62,401 nucleotides of DNA from Ketobacter sp. (GTDB taxonomy: Bacteria > Pseudomonadota > Gammaproteobacteria > Pseudomonadales > Ketobacteraceae): assembly GCF_003671495.1 (NCBI RefSeq), contig NZ_RCHN01000038.1:1-62401 (forward strand), given 5' to 3'. Positions 7,185 through 16,226 of the stretch are shown in pieces. The translations under genes were made by a program, and so were the position numbers. Under the pieces are notes generated by a model. The model was not told the origin of the DNA and searched no databases. It saw nothing but the letters and a program-made list of their open reading frames with translations. Within the stretch, counting starts at the first letter, position 1. Each line of letters begins with the position of its first letter.

Positions 7185-9152
7185 TTGAGCACATTGACCC
7201 GATTACCCCTGCTCCTGCTCTTATTGCTCGCCAGCACCCTGGCCCGGGCAGCTGATACGTTGTTGATATCCGATCACACCGACCGGCTCAACCTGCTGCC
7301 TTATCTGGAGTACCTGCCGGATTCCGCCCACACCCTGTCATTCGATGACGCCCGCCGGAACGCCGACCGCTGGCGGGATGCACCGCGCCATCGGGAGAGC
7401 CTGAATTTCGGTTACACCGACGACGTGTACTGGTTTCGTTTCAAGGTCAAGAACACCGCCAATTCCACCCAGTCCGCCAATATTGAAATCGGCTATACCG
7501 TGCTGGACAACGTGGATGTGTACGTTGAGCAGGCCGACCGCGAAACCCTGCTGTATGAGCTGGGGGACAAACACCCCTTCCATGATCGCCTGGTTGAGCA
7601 TCGTAATTTTGTCGTGCCGCTGAACCTGGAGGCCAACAGTGCCGCCACCTATTACCTGCGCATACAGACCACTAGCTCCATGCAGGTGCCCCTGTTCCTG
7701 TGGCGGGATGCCAGCCTGCTGAAGAACAGCCAGGCGGAAATGCTCGGCCTGGGCATTTACTTCGGCACCATGGGGGTAATGGTGCTCTACAACCTGTTTG
7801 TGTTTTTCTCCGTGCGGGAATCCAATTACCTGTACTACGTTCTGTACGTGGCCAGCGTGTCGCTGTTCTTTGCCAGCCTGAGTGGCATCTCCTTCCAGTA
7901 CCTGTGGCCCAACAACACCTGGTGGAATGATCAGAGCATTGTGTTCTTCCTGGCCTGCGTGGTGCTGTTCGCAGCCCTGTTCACCATTCGGTTTTTACGC
8001 ATCGAAGAAACTTTTCCGCGCCTGCACCATGTGGGCACGGCGGTGGTGCTCATCAGTGCCCTGATCGCGGCATCCACGTTGCTGTTTGATTATCGCACCA
8101 TGATTGCCGTGGTCATCACCTGGGCCATCATCGGCATCACCCTGGCGCTGGGGGTGGGCATGTATCGCTGGGTGCTGGGGGATTCCTCCGCCAAGTACTA
8201 TTGCATTTCCTGGTTCACCTTTCTGATCGGCGGCATCATTCTGGCATTGAATAAGTTCGATGTGATTCCCCGCAATTTTCTCACGGAAAACGCCACCCAG
8301 TTCGGCTCCGCCATGGAAGTGATCCTGTTGTCCTTTGCGTTGGCGGATCGCCTCAACATCGAGAAGCGCCGCCGCTTTGAAGCTCAGCTGCACGCCCTGG
8401 AAAATGAACGGGTGGCACGACTGGCGCAAGCAGAAGCCCTGCAACAGGAGAAGAACGCGCGCAAGGCCCAGGAGCAGGCGCTGGTGCACGAACGGGAGGC
8501 CCGGGAAGCCCAGGCCGCCGCGCTGGCGGTACAACGTCAGGCCACCGAAACCCTGGAACACAAGGTGCGCGAGCGCACCCACGAGCTGGAGATCGCCAAC
8601 CAACGGCTGGAAGAACTCACCTATACCGACGGCCTCACCGGAATTCGCAACCGGCGCTATCTGAACCGGGCACTGGAACGGGAGTTCTCCCGGGCCCGGC
8701 GGGAAAAATCCCCGGTGGCCACGCTCCTCATCGACATTGATCACTTCAAACAATTCAACGATACCCACGGCCACCTGGTGGGTGATGACTGCCTGCGGGA
8801 AGTGGCGCAAACCATCCAGCAGTGCGCATTGCGGGAGAACGATGTGGTGGCCCGTTATGGTGGTGAGGAGTTCTGCATCCTGCTGCCCAACACCGACCAG
8901 CCGGGTGCCATGCGGGTGGCCGACCAGGTGTGCGAGGCCATCCGCGATATCCTTTTCGATGTGGAAGGCCAGCGGGTCATGATCACCGCCAGTATCGGAG
9001 TCACCTCCTGCATTCCCGAGCGACACCAGGATGTGGACCGCTTCATCGCCGCCGCCGACAGCGCCCTGTACGCCTCCAAGGCCAACGGCCGCAATCAGGT
9101 CAATTTCGCCCTGCCCAATTTTTCCTCTCCCCTGAATCAGCACAACGGCTGA
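7185..9152 (+). CDS. 7TMR-DISM type diguanylate cyclase
   Basis: 655 residues from a TTG start at 7185, supported by GGAAG at 7172-7176. A signal peptide (~1-22) precedes a periplasmic DISM extracellular 2-like domain (~35-170), seven membrane helices (~185-390, 7TMR-DISM_7TM), a coiled coil rich in Ala/Glu/Gln (~395-480) and a GGDEF domain. The signature is Gly559-Gly-Glu-Glu-Phe563 with an I-site Arg-Glu-Asn-Asp five residues before it. The periplasmic domain, a sugar-binding-like jelly roll in this family, probably senses a ligand and controls cyclic-di-GMP synthesis through the coiled coil. The ligand is unknown. Confidence 0.93.
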   Translation: MSTLTRLPLLLLLLLASTLARAADTLLISDHTDRLNLLPYLEYLPDSAHTLSFDDARRNADRWRDAPRHRESLNFGYTDDVYWFRFKVKNTANSTQSANIEIGYTVLDNVDVYVEQADRETLLYELGDKHPFHDRLVEHRNFVVPLNLEANSAATYYLRIQTTSSMQVPLFLWRDASLLKNSQAEMLGLGIYFGTMGVMVLYNLFVFFSVRESNYLYYVLYVASVSLFFASLSGISFQYLWPNNTWWNDQSIVFFLACVVLFAALFTIRFLRIEETFPRLHHVGTAVVLISALIAASTLLFDYRTMIAVVITWAIIGITLALGVGMYRWVLGDSSAKYYCISWFTFLIGGIILALNKFDVIPRNFLTENATQFGSAMEVILLSFALADRLNIEKRRRFEAQLHALENERVARLAQAEALQQEKNARKAQEQALVHEREAREAQAAALAVQRQATETLEHKVRERTHELEIANQRLEELTYTDGLTGIRNRRYLNRALEREFSRARREKSPVATLLIDIDHFKQFNDTHGHLVGDDCLREVAQTIQQCALRENDVVARYGGEEFCILLPNTDQPGAMRVADQVCEAIRDILFDVEGQRVMITASIGVTSCIPERHQDVDRFIAAADSALYASKANGRNQVNFALPNFSSPLNQHNG

Positions 9153-9225
9153 CCCGGGCTCCGCTCTTGACCGGAACCCACCGCCGTGCTTTACTGAAAC
9201 CAAGAAATGAACATGGATTCACTTT

Positions 9226-9867
9226 ATGGCATACCGGGCTACCGAGTTCACCGAACAGCGCAAGGCCCAGACCCGGGCCAGACTGCTGAAGGAGGCCAAA
9301 AAACTGGTTTCCGCCGGCGGTTTTCGCAGCCTCTCCATCGCTGAAGTGGCTCGTCGCAGCGCCATTGCCACCGGCACGGTGTATCGTTATTTCCCGTCCA
9401 AATCCGAACTCTGTGTTGCCGTTTTTGAAGCCGCCACCCAGCGGGAGATCGAGGCCGTGTCCCATGCCGGCCTGGATGCCGGGGATGCAGTGCAACAACT
9501 GCAGCAAGCGTTGGAATGCTTCATCCAGCGGGCCATGCGCAATCCCAACCTGGCCTATGCCCTGATCGCCGAACCGGTGGACCCGGAGCTGGAGCAGACC
9601 CGTCTGAACTACCGGGCCCAATGGGCAGAGGTGTTTGCGCAACGGCTGGAACAGGGCATGCAGCAGGGCGTATTCATTTCGCAACCGGCCACGTTGTGTG
9701 CCACCGCACTGGTAGGTGCCATGGCGGAAACCGTGATCCTGCCCCTGCAGCAGGCCCGCTCGCAAAACCCAACCTATGCCACCAATCACCCCCTGAACCA
9801 GGACCACTGCTTGCACATCATTGCATTCTGCCTGCGGGCTGTGGTGAAACCGGAGAACCACCGATGA
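9226..9867 (+). CDS. TetR/AcrR-family transcriptional regulator
   Basis: 213 residues. An N-terminal helix-turn-helix (~18-60) carries the TetR hallmark Ala-Thr-Gly-Thr-Val-Tyr-Arg-Tyr-Phe-x-Ser-Lys. The rest is a helical ligand-binding and dimerisation domain. The stop overlaps the start of the acyl-CoA dehydrogenase gene by four nt (ATGA, 9864-9867), so the regulator is translationally coupled to it and to the thioesterase behind it. It most likely represses this three-gene operon and senses an acyl-CoA or fatty-acid-like effector, as many TetR regulators of lipid genes do; that part is inferred from context. Confidence 0.9.
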   Translation: MAYRATEFTEQRKAQTRARLLKEAKKLVSAGGFRSLSIAEVARRSAIATGTVYRYFPSKSELCVAVFEAATQREIEAVSHAGLDAGDAVQQLQQALECFIQRAMRNPNLAYALIAEPVDPELEQTRLNYRAQWAEVFAQRLEQGMQQGVFISQPATLCATALVGAMAETVILPLQQARSQNPTYATNHPLNQDHCLHIIAFCLRAVVKPENHR

Positions 9868-11567
9868 ACCCACGCAACCCGTCTTTTCAACCCTCACCCG
9901 AGACCCCATCGGCGCACACCCTGGCGGACACCCACACCGTGGAAAACCAGTCCTACGCGCTGGAAGATTACAACCTGTATCTGGCCGACGTGGCCCTGCA
10001 GGAGGCGGTGAAACGGGAAGGCGCCGCTGCGTCGCACATGGACCTCACCGCGTTCGGCCAGCTCACCGGCTCCGCCCAGGTGATCCAGTGGGGATTTCAG
10101 GCCAACAAAGTCAAACCGGAATTCCGCAGCCACGACCGATTCGGCCGCCGGGTGGACCTCATTGAATTTCACCCGGCCTATCACAAACTGATGGAAACGG
10201 CGATCGTCAACGGCATCCACTCGATTCCCTGGTGCGACCCGCGCCCCGGCAGCAATGTCTATCGCGCTGCCCTGTTTTACCTGCAGTCCCAGGTGGAGGC
10301 GGGCCATGGCTGCCCCATCACCATGACCTTTGCCTCAATCCCCACCATCCGCAAGCAGGCCTCCATCGCCAGTGTGTGGGAGCCCCTGATCACCAGCCGC
10401 CACTACGACCCCCGCAATGTGCCGGTGGCCGAAAAATCCGGGGTCACCATCGGCATGGCCATGACCGAAAAGCAGGGGGGCTCCGATGTGCGCGCCAACA
10501 CCACCCGCGCCTATCCGGTGGGTCAATGGGGTGCTGGCGAAATCTATGAACTGGTGGGCCACAAGTATTTTGTCTCTGCCCCCATGTGTGATGCTTTTCT
10601 GGTTCTGGCGCAGGCAGAAGGCGGTATTTCCTGTTTTCTGGTGCCCCGCTGGCGCCCGGACGGCAGCAAGAATCCGCTGCAGATTCAGCAGCTGAAAAAC
10701 AAAATGGGTAACGTGTCCAACGCCTCGTCGGAGACAGAATTGCGCGGCGCCATGGGTTGGCTCATCGGCGATGAAGGCCGTGGTATCGCCAACATTCTGG
10801 AGATGGTGGCATTGACCCGATTCGATTGCATGATCGGCTCGTCCTCTGGCATGCGCCAGGCCATGGCGCAGATTCTTCATCACTGCAGCCAGCGCAAAGC
10901 CTTTGGCAAATTACTGACCGATCAACCCTTGATGCAAAACGTGCTGGCGGATCTGGCCATTGAAAGCGAAGCCGCCATGGCGCTGACCCTGCGCATGGCC
11001 CGGGCGCTGGACAACCCGGAAGACGAACACGAAAAACTCGTAGCCCGCATCGGCACCGCCATCGGCAAGTACTGGATCTGCAAGCGCACGCCGGGGCACG
11101 CCTACGAGGCCATGGAGTGCATTGGCGGCAGTGCCGTTATGGAGGACAGCATCATGCCGCGCCTGTATCGGGAAGCGCCGGTCAATGCCATCTGGGAAGG
11201 CAGCGGCAATGTGCAGTGCCTGGACATGCTGCGGGCCATGAGCCGCACCCCGGGATCGTTGGAAGCGTTGTTTGCTGAAATCGACGAAGCCAAAGGTTTG
11301 CATCCGGCCTTTGACCGGTTTGTCTCCACCACCAAAAATCTGTTCGCCGATTTATCCGATGTGGAATTCCAGGCCCGCGTATTGGTGGAGCATCTGGCAC
11401 TGTCACTGCAGGCCAGCGTCTTGTTGCGAGCAGACAACGCAGCGGTAGCCGATGCGTTTTGCGCTACCCGCCTGCAAAGCGGCAGTCATCACATGTACGG
11501 CACCATGCCCAAAGGCGTCGACTGCCAGAGCATTATCCAACGGGCACAGCCACAGGTGGGTGTATGA
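9864..11567 (+). CDS. AidB-like acyl-CoA dehydrogenase
   Basis: 567 residues, starting at the ATG overlapping the tetR stop. The long frame upstream of this ATG lies inside tetR and is not coding. The FAD-binding middle domain carries Gly-Met-Ala-Met-Thr-Glu-Lys-Gln-Gly-Gly-Ser-Asp-Val with a following Asn-Thr-Thr, and the C-terminal domain carries Glu-Gly-Ser-Gly-Asn; both are typical of AidB. AidB of E. coli is an alkylation-response flavoprotein with weak isovaleryl-CoA dehydrogenase activity that binds DNA. Here the operon with a TetR regulator and a hotdog thioesterase points to a metabolic rather than Ada-type role. Whether it also protects DNA cannot be told from sequence. Confidence 0.88.
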   Translation: MNPRNPSFQPSPETPSAHTLADTHTVENQSYALEDYNLYLADVALQEAVKREGAAASHMDLTAFGQLTGSAQVIQWGFQANKVKPEFRSHDRFGRRVDLIEFHPAYHKLMETAIVNGIHSIPWCDPRPGSNVYRAALFYLQSQVEAGHGCPITMTFASIPTIRKQASIASVWEPLITSRHYDPRNVPVAEKSGVTIGMAMTEKQGGSDVRANTTRAYPVGQWGAGEIYELVGHKYFVSAPMCDAFLVLAQAEGGISCFLVPRWRPDGSKNPLQIQQLKNKMGNVSNASSETELRGAMGWLIGDEGRGIANILEMVALTRFDCMIGSSSGMRQAMAQILHHCSQRKAFGKLLTDQPLMQNVLADLAIESEAAMALTLRMARALDNPEDEHEKLVARIGTAIGKYWICKRTPGHAYEAMECIGGSAVMEDSIMPRLYREAPVNAIWEGSGNVQCLDMLRAMSRTPGSLEALFAEIDEAKGLHPAFDRFVSTTKNLFADLSDVEFQARVLVEHLALSLQASVLLRADNAAVADAFCATRLQSGSHHMYGTMPKGVDCQSIIQRAQPQVGV

Positions 11568-11992
11568 CGGTAACCACACTGACCCCGAACCAGGTGCAAA
11601 CCTACCTGGCGGAAATCTTCCCACAGTTTGACGCCACCATCACCCACATCGATCGTGACGGCGCCACCCTGGAATTGCCCACTAATGAACGCCATCTGCG
11701 CCCCGGTGGCACCGTCTCCGGACCCACGTTGATGGCATTGGCAGACGCCGCCATGTACGTGGCCATTCTGGGTAACCTGGGCAAAGTGGCCCTGGCGGTG
11801 ACCACTAACCTCAATATCAACTTCTATCGTAAACCACTGCCCGGTCGCTTGCGGGCCGAAGCCCGCATCCTGAAAATGGGCGCGCGTCTGGCGGTGGGGG
11901 ATGTGCTGATCTACAGCGAGGGACTGGACGATTCTGTGGCTCACGTCACCCTCACTTACTCCATTCCACCGAATTCCGAAGCCACAGATTAA
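11564..11992 (+). CDS. PaaI-like hotdog-fold thioesterase
   Basis: 142 residues from the ATG at 11564, which overlaps the preceding stop by four nt (ATGA); the longer frame beginning at 11459 runs inside the dehydrogenase gene. The sequence shows the hotdog core: Gly-Gly-Thr-Val-Ser-Gly-Pro-Thr with a following Leu-Ala-Asp-Ala-Ala-Met, then Thr-Thr-Asn-Leu-Asn-Ile-Asn-Phe. This is the catalytic Asp and beta-strand layout of PaaI/4HBT thioesterases. It likely hydrolyses the acyl-CoA handled by the upstream dehydrogenase. Last gene of the three-gene operon. Confidence 0.88.
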   Translation: MTVTTLTPNQVQTYLAEIFPQFDATITHIDRDGATLELPTNERHLRPGGTVSGPTLMALADAAMYVAILGNLGKVALAVTTNLNINFYRKPLPGRLRAEARILKMGARLAVGDVLIYSEGLDDSVAHVTLTYSIPPNSEATD

Positions 11993-12121
11993 GGGTGGAC
12001 ATTTTTCTGAAATATCCTTTACTTACAAGGATGTTTCGATCAATATCGGGGATGTTATTGTTTGCGGTGCAGTACCGATACGGATACCGAGACATACCAA
12101 AACCAACAATATTGGAGATCA

Positions 12122-12610
12122 ATGGATATGAAAAAGTTACTAATCGGCGCAGTATTAATGGGTTCCACTACCATCGCCATGGCAGAAGCGCCCGGCGGCC
12201 CGGACTGCGGTTGGGGTAACATGCTGTTTGAAGGCCAGAGCGGCCTGGGTCCCCACTTTCTGGCTTCCTGGACCAACGGTACTTCAGGCAACGCCACTTT
12301 TGGTATGACTACCGGAACCAACGGTTGCTCCTCCAACGGCACCCTGACCTATGGCGGCCAGTCTCTGGTGAACCTGACTCAGGTTATGGATGAATTCGTG
12401 GCCGACGCCGCCAAAGGTGAAGGCGAAGCCATGACTGCGGTTGCCGTTTCCATGGGTATTGCACCGGAAGATCGTGCTCATTTCGCCGATGCCATCCACA
12501 GCAATTTCTCCAGCATTTTTGTATCCGCTGACGCCACAGCAGAAGACGTGCTGAACAACATCGTCAGCGTAATGAAAGCAGACCAGCGTCTGTCCAAGTA
12601 CGTAGCGTAA
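12122..12610 (+). CDS. DUF3015 family periplasmic protein
   Basis: 162 residues from ATG 12122 (GGAG at 12114-12117); ATG 12128 is an almost equal alternative. A cleavable signal peptide ends near Ala-Met-Ala-Glu. The mature part has the DUF3015 pattern: a Cys-Gly-Trp-Gly near the N-terminus, Asn-Gly-Thr-Ser-Gly-Asn and a second Cys in Thr-Asn-Gly-Cys, followed by a helical C-terminal half. The family is of unknown function and occurs in marine gammaproteobacteria. The gene stands alone between a long leader and a strong terminator and is probably well expressed. Confidence 0.88.
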   Translation: MDMKKLLIGAVLMGSTTIAMAEAPGGPDCGWGNMLFEGQSGLGPHFLASWTNGTSGNATFGMTTGTNGCSSNGTLTYGGQSLVNLTQVMDEFVADAAKGEGEAMTAVAVSMGIAPEDRAHFADAIHSNFSSIFVSADATAEDVLNNIVSVMKADQRLSKYVA

Positions 12611-12626
12611 TTCAGCCACGCTGAAC

Positions 12627-12655
12627 AAAAGGGGGCACTGCCCCCTTTTTATTTG
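12627..12655 (+). terminator. Rho-independent terminator after the DUF3015 gene
   Basis: aaaaggggg (12627-12635) pairs perfectly with ccccctttt (12641-12649), closed by a C-G pair and a three-base loop, and the T run continues to 12650. It lies 16 nt after the stop. Confidence 0.9.
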
Positions 12656-12681
12656 ATCATCCAGATAATATTCCCACCACC

Positions 12682-14565
12682 ATGACATCACCTTTGCGCT
12701 TTGCAGCGGTCTGCTGGCTGCTTTTCGTTTGCGTCACGAGCCCGGCCCAGGCCCTTGAGCTGGACGCTCAACAGAGCACATCACTGTCTGAATCCACAAC
12801 CTGGCAGCGCCTACTTCATTATGAACCCACCTATGGCCAACAGCGTGTTGAGAGCCAGGTGGACGACGACGAATTTTTTCTGGCTGCCAATGGCAAAACC
12901 GATCCCGCCGCAGAATTGAACGCCACCCTGGCCGCGTTTTACCAACCGGTAGACGATGCCGACCAGCATCCGGTGTGCCGCTTTCCGGCCCGCTGGCATT
13001 TTCTGAATTCAGAACTCGAGTTACCGGAGCCACCGCTCACACCACCGCACTGCCCCGAATTCAACCAGTGGATGGGCACGTTGAAACCGCACAGTGCCAG
13101 CCTGGTATTTGCGTCCTCCTATCTGAACAGCCCCTCCTCCATGTTCGGCCATACGTTCCTCCGCATTGACCCCGAAAATGTGGAGGAGGGCTCCACCTGG
13201 TTATCGTACGCGGTCAATTTCGGCGCGGAGTTAAACGCGGAAGACAATTCCATTTTATACGCCTACAAAGGCCTGTTCGGTGGCTACCCCGGTTTTTTCA
13301 GCGTCATCAAATATTACGAGAAGATCAAGGAATACAGCCGCATCGAAAACCGTGACCTGTGGGAATACAACCTGAATCTGACACCGCAGGAAACCCGGCG
13401 CATGACCACCCATTTGTGGGAACTGCGTAATGTGGACTTTGAATATTATTTCTTTGACGAGAACTGTTCATACCGGCTCTTGGAACTGCTGGAGTTTGCC
13501 CGTCCGGGCAGCTCGTTGCGGGATGAGTTTGGTGTACGCGCCATTCCCATCGACACTGTGCGGGCGGTGATCGACGGCGACTTCGTTGCAAGCACCACCT
13601 ACCGGCCCTCAGTGGCCACCCAACTGGAATTCAACGTTAATCAGCTGAGTGATGAACACCAACAGCTTACCTGGCAGTTGGCACGCCGCGAAATCACTCT
13701 GGATGACGCTCGCTTGACGGCACTGACGCCGGAGCAGCAAGGCCGCATCGTTGCCGCCGCTTACGAATATCTGCGCTATCTGGAACTGGACCAGCCCCGC
13801 ACCGCAGAGGGCGCCCGCTACAGCCTGCAACTGTTGCAGCGGGTCAGCCAGTTACCGGTACAGCAAAGCGTGGTGCCCACACCGGAACACTCCCCCGAAC
13901 AGGGCCACAAAACCTTGCTGCTGGGACTCACCGGTGGCCAGTCAGACAGCACCGGCTTTGCCGATCTGCGCCTGCGCATGAGTTACCACGATCTGGCGGA
14001 CAACCGCATCGGTTATCTGGACGGCGCGGCCATCAACCTGTTTGAATTGCGCCTGCGCCAGCAGGAAAACGATTCCCTGCAGATTGAGCAGATCAATTTT
14101 GTGGACATCAACTCCCACGCACCCCGCAACCGCTTCCTGAAGCCCATCACCTGGCGGGTGCAGGCAGGTTTTGAGCGGTTGTATGCCCACGACGACGATG
14201 ATCTGGTGGCCCAGGTGCACGGCGGCGCCGGGGTGACCTACGGTGTTGACGTGAATGGCCAGGGCGCGGATATTCTGCTGTACACCATGGCCATGGGCCG
14301 ACTGGAATACAACGAACTGCTGGAGCACAACTGGGCGGTGGGCGCCGGCGCACTGGTGGGGGCATTAGCCTATCTGCCCTTCGGCACCCTGCAGCTGGAA
14401 TCCGATTATTATCAGTTCAGTGACGGACTGGAGCGTTACCAGCATCAGTTGATCCAGAATATTCCCATCGGCCGGGATAATGCCGTACGATTGTTTGCCA
14501 CCCATCGTAAAGAAGTGGATACCCTGATCGATGAAGTCAGCCTGGAATTCCGCCACTATTTTTAA
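12682..14565 (+). CDS. DUF4105 (Lnb N-terminal type) envelope protein
   Basis: 627 residues with a signal peptide (~1-25). The central region (~130-310) matches the DUF4105/Lnb N-terminal periplasmic domain: a Ser-Ser-Met-Phe-Gly-His-Thr-Phe-Leu-Arg motif, an Asn-Phe-Gly-Ala segment and Asp-Glu-Asn-Cys-Ser-Tyr-Arg. This His and Cys arrangement is like a papain/NlpC-type peptidase core. The C-terminal half (~400-627) alternates short polar and aromatic stretches and ends in Phe-Arg-His-Tyr-Phe, consistent with an outer-membrane beta-barrel. It may therefore be an outer-membrane protein with a periplasmic hydrolase-like head. Its stop overlaps the start of the next gene by 35 nt. Confidence 0.82.
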   Translation: MTSPLRFAAVCWLLFVCVTSPAQALELDAQQSTSLSESTTWQRLLHYEPTYGQQRVESQVDDDEFFLAANGKTDPAAELNATLAAFYQPVDDADQHPVCRFPARWHFLNSELELPEPPLTPPHCPEFNQWMGTLKPHSASLVFASSYLNSPSSMFGHTFLRIDPENVEEGSTWLSYAVNFGAELNAEDNSILYAYKGLFGGYPGFFSVIKYYEKIKEYSRIENRDLWEYNLNLTPQETRRMTTHLWELRNVDFEYYFFDENCSYRLLELLEFARPGSSLRDEFGVRAIPIDTVRAVIDGDFVASTTYRPSVATQLEFNVNQLSDEHQQLTWQLARREITLDDARLTALTPEQQGRIVAAAYEYLRYLELDQPRTAEGARYSLQLLQRVSQLPVQQSVVPTPEHSPEQGHKTLLLGLTGGQSDSTGFADLRLRMSYHDLADNRIGYLDGAAINLFELRLRQQENDSLQIEQINFVDINSHAPRNRFLKPITWRVQAGFERLYAHDDDDLVAQVHGGAGVTYGVDVNGQGADILLYTMAMGRLEYNELLEHNWAVGAGALVGALAYLPFGTLQLESDYYQFSDGLERYQHQLIQNIPIGRDNAVRLFATHRKEVDTLIDEVSLEFRHYF

Positions 14566-15499
14566 CGTCCTGAAATCGAGGGTACTGATCTACGGTGCCC
14601 TGAGCCTGTTTCTGGTGACGCAGATGAGCGCCTGTTCAAGCTATTTTTTCTATCCGTCAAAAAAGATTCTGCACACACCGGATGAGGGCGGGCTGGTGTA
14701 TGAGGATGTGGTGGTGAAAACCCGGGATCACCTGAGCATTCACGGCTGGCTGCTGCCGGCCCAACAGCCCAAGGGCATCGTCTTTTTTCTCCATGGCAAC
14801 GCGGAGAACATCAGCACCCACATTAACAGCGTTTACTGGTTGCCGGAGCAGGGCTATGACGTTTTGCTGATGGACTACCGGGGTTACGGCCGCTCACAGG
14901 GATCGCCGGATTTTCCTGACGTGTTTCTGGATGTGGATGCCATGTACCGCTGGCTGGAAGCCTATGCCCGGGACAAACAGTTACCGGTTTACGTGCTGGG
15001 CCAGAGCCTGGGGGCCGCCATCTCCAGCGTTTATTTCAGTCAACTGCCGCCGGACCAGCGTATCTATCGGGCGGTAGCACTGGATGCGGTGTTCGCCGGG
15101 CACCGGGACATTGCCAAAGACGTGCTCGATCGCCATGTGATCACCTGGCCCCTGCAATTCATCGTGCCCTGGTTTTTGCCCACGGAATATAACCCCAAGG
15201 ACCACGTGGCGGATTTCAGTCCGGTGCCGTTGCTGTTCATCCACAGCCCGGAAGATCAGATCATCCCCTTTGCCCAGGGCCAGACGGTGTTTGAACAGGC
15301 ACAGGCACCGAAATATTGGGTGACCAGTCACGGCCCCCACATTGCCACCTTCGGGCATCCCCGCTATCGCCGCATCCTGCTCAATTTTCTGGAGGACCCG
15401 GCGCAGGACCCCATGCGCGATCTGGAATCCAGCCGCTCCGAATCTAGCCCCACTGGCCCCGCACAAACGGATTCGTCTTCTTCTCGTAACCAAAAGTAG
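14531..15499 (+). CDS. Alpha/beta-hydrolase lipoprotein
   Basis: 322 residues. An N-terminal hydrophobic helix ends in a lipobox-like Met-Ser-Ala-Cys near residue 35, predicting a lipoprotein. The hydrolase fold follows, with the oxyanion loop Phe-Leu-His-Gly-Asn, the nucleophile elbow Gly-Gln-Ser-Leu-Gly-Ala, the acid in His-Ser-Pro-Glu-Asp and the His near the C-terminus in Gly-Pro-His. It resembles the BEM46/YfhR-like serine hydrolases. It starts inside the preceding DUF4105 gene, so the two are probably coupled. The C-terminal Ser-rich tail is encoded by DNA that overlaps the convergent MBL gene by 56 nt. Confidence 0.85.
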   Translation: MKSAWNSATIFNVLKSRVLIYGALSLFLVTQMSACSSYFFYPSKKILHTPDEGGLVYEDVVVKTRDHLSIHGWLLPAQQPKGIVFFLHGNAENISTHINSVYWLPEQGYDVLLMDYRGYGRSQGSPDFPDVFLDVDAMYRWLEAYARDKQLPVYVLGQSLGAAISSVYFSQLPPDQRIYRAVALDAVFAGHRDIAKDVLDRHVITWPLQFIVPWFLPTEYNPKDHVADFSPVPLLFIHSPEDQIIPFAQGQTVFEQAQAPKYWVTSHGPHIATFGHPRYRRILLNFLEDPAQDPMRDLESSRSESSPTGPAQTDSSSSRNQK

Positions 15500-16088
15500 A
15501 CATGGGACCATGGCCGGGAATGAATTCCACATCGTCCCCCAGGGAGAACAGCTTGTCTTTGATGGAGCTGATCAGGGTGGCGTGATCCCCGCCGGGAAAG
15601 TCGGTGCGGCCGATGGAGCCGTTGAACAGAACGTCCCCCACAATCGCCAGTTTGCTCACCGGATCAAAGAACACCACGTGGCCGGGGGTATGCCCCGGGC
15701 AATGCAGCACACTCAGAGTCACATTACCCACCTGGACCGACTCCCCGTCCTGCAGCCAATGGGTGGGCTCAAACACCCGGGCCGCTTTGAAGCCGAACAT
15801 TTTTCCCTGCTCCGGCAAGCCCTGAATCCAGAAATCATCCCCCTGATGGGGGCCGATAATGGGCAGGGAATGTTCTTCAGACAGGTCCGCGGTGGCGCCG
15901 GCATGATCGATATGGGCGTGGGTCAGCAGAATCTTGTCCAGCGTCACCCCCTCGGCCTGCACCGCCGCATACACCCGGTCCAGGTCCCCGCCGGGGTCCA
16001 CCACCGCCGCCTTCAGGGTTTCATCACACCAGATCAGGGAACAGTTCTGGTCAAAGGGGGTCACAGGAATAATTCTATATTTCAACAT
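15444..16088 (-). CDS. Glyoxalase II-like MBL-fold hydrolase (YcbL type)
   Basis: 214 residues from the ATG at 16086-16088; an upstream extension to 16112 is possible but less natural. It has the metallo-beta-lactamase metal site His57-x-His59-x-Asp61-His62, a further His in Cys-Pro-Gly-His-Thr-Pro-Gly-His, a metal-bridging Asp in Val-Gly-Asp-Val-Leu-Phe, and Pro-Gly-His-Gly. The short length without the C-terminal helical domain of GloB fits YcbL-like type II glyoxalases, which hydrolyse S-lactoylglutathione or related thioesters. It is convergent with, and overlaps the end of, the upstream lipoprotein gene. Confidence 0.9.
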   Translation of the reverse strand: MLKYRIIPVTPFDQNCSLIWCDETLKAAVVDPGGDLDRVYAAVQAEGVTLDKILLTHAHIDHAGATADLSEEHSLPIIGPHQGDDFWIQGLPEQGKMFGFKAARVFEPTHWLQDGESVQVGNVTLSVLHCPGHTPGHVVFFDPVSKLAIVGDVLFNGSIGRTDFPGGDHATLISSIKDKLFSLGDDVEFIPGHGPMSTFGYEKKTNPFVRGQWG

Positions 16089-16226
16089 GCTAGACTCTCT
16101 TTCACAGGCCACGAGGAAGGCACATGTCCTACATCAATCGACAATAAGATCCGTATCATATCACTTCCCGATCGCCGACCCTAAACTGCCACAGACCGAG
16201 AGACCCGATCCCCAGTGAGGACCAGA

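Noticed and set aside
7995..9203. Minus-strand frame of 402 codons under the second cyclase
   Set aside because: The plus strand has an unmistakable GGDEF domain here. The opposite frame has no start signal and reads as Gly/His/Gln-rich noise.
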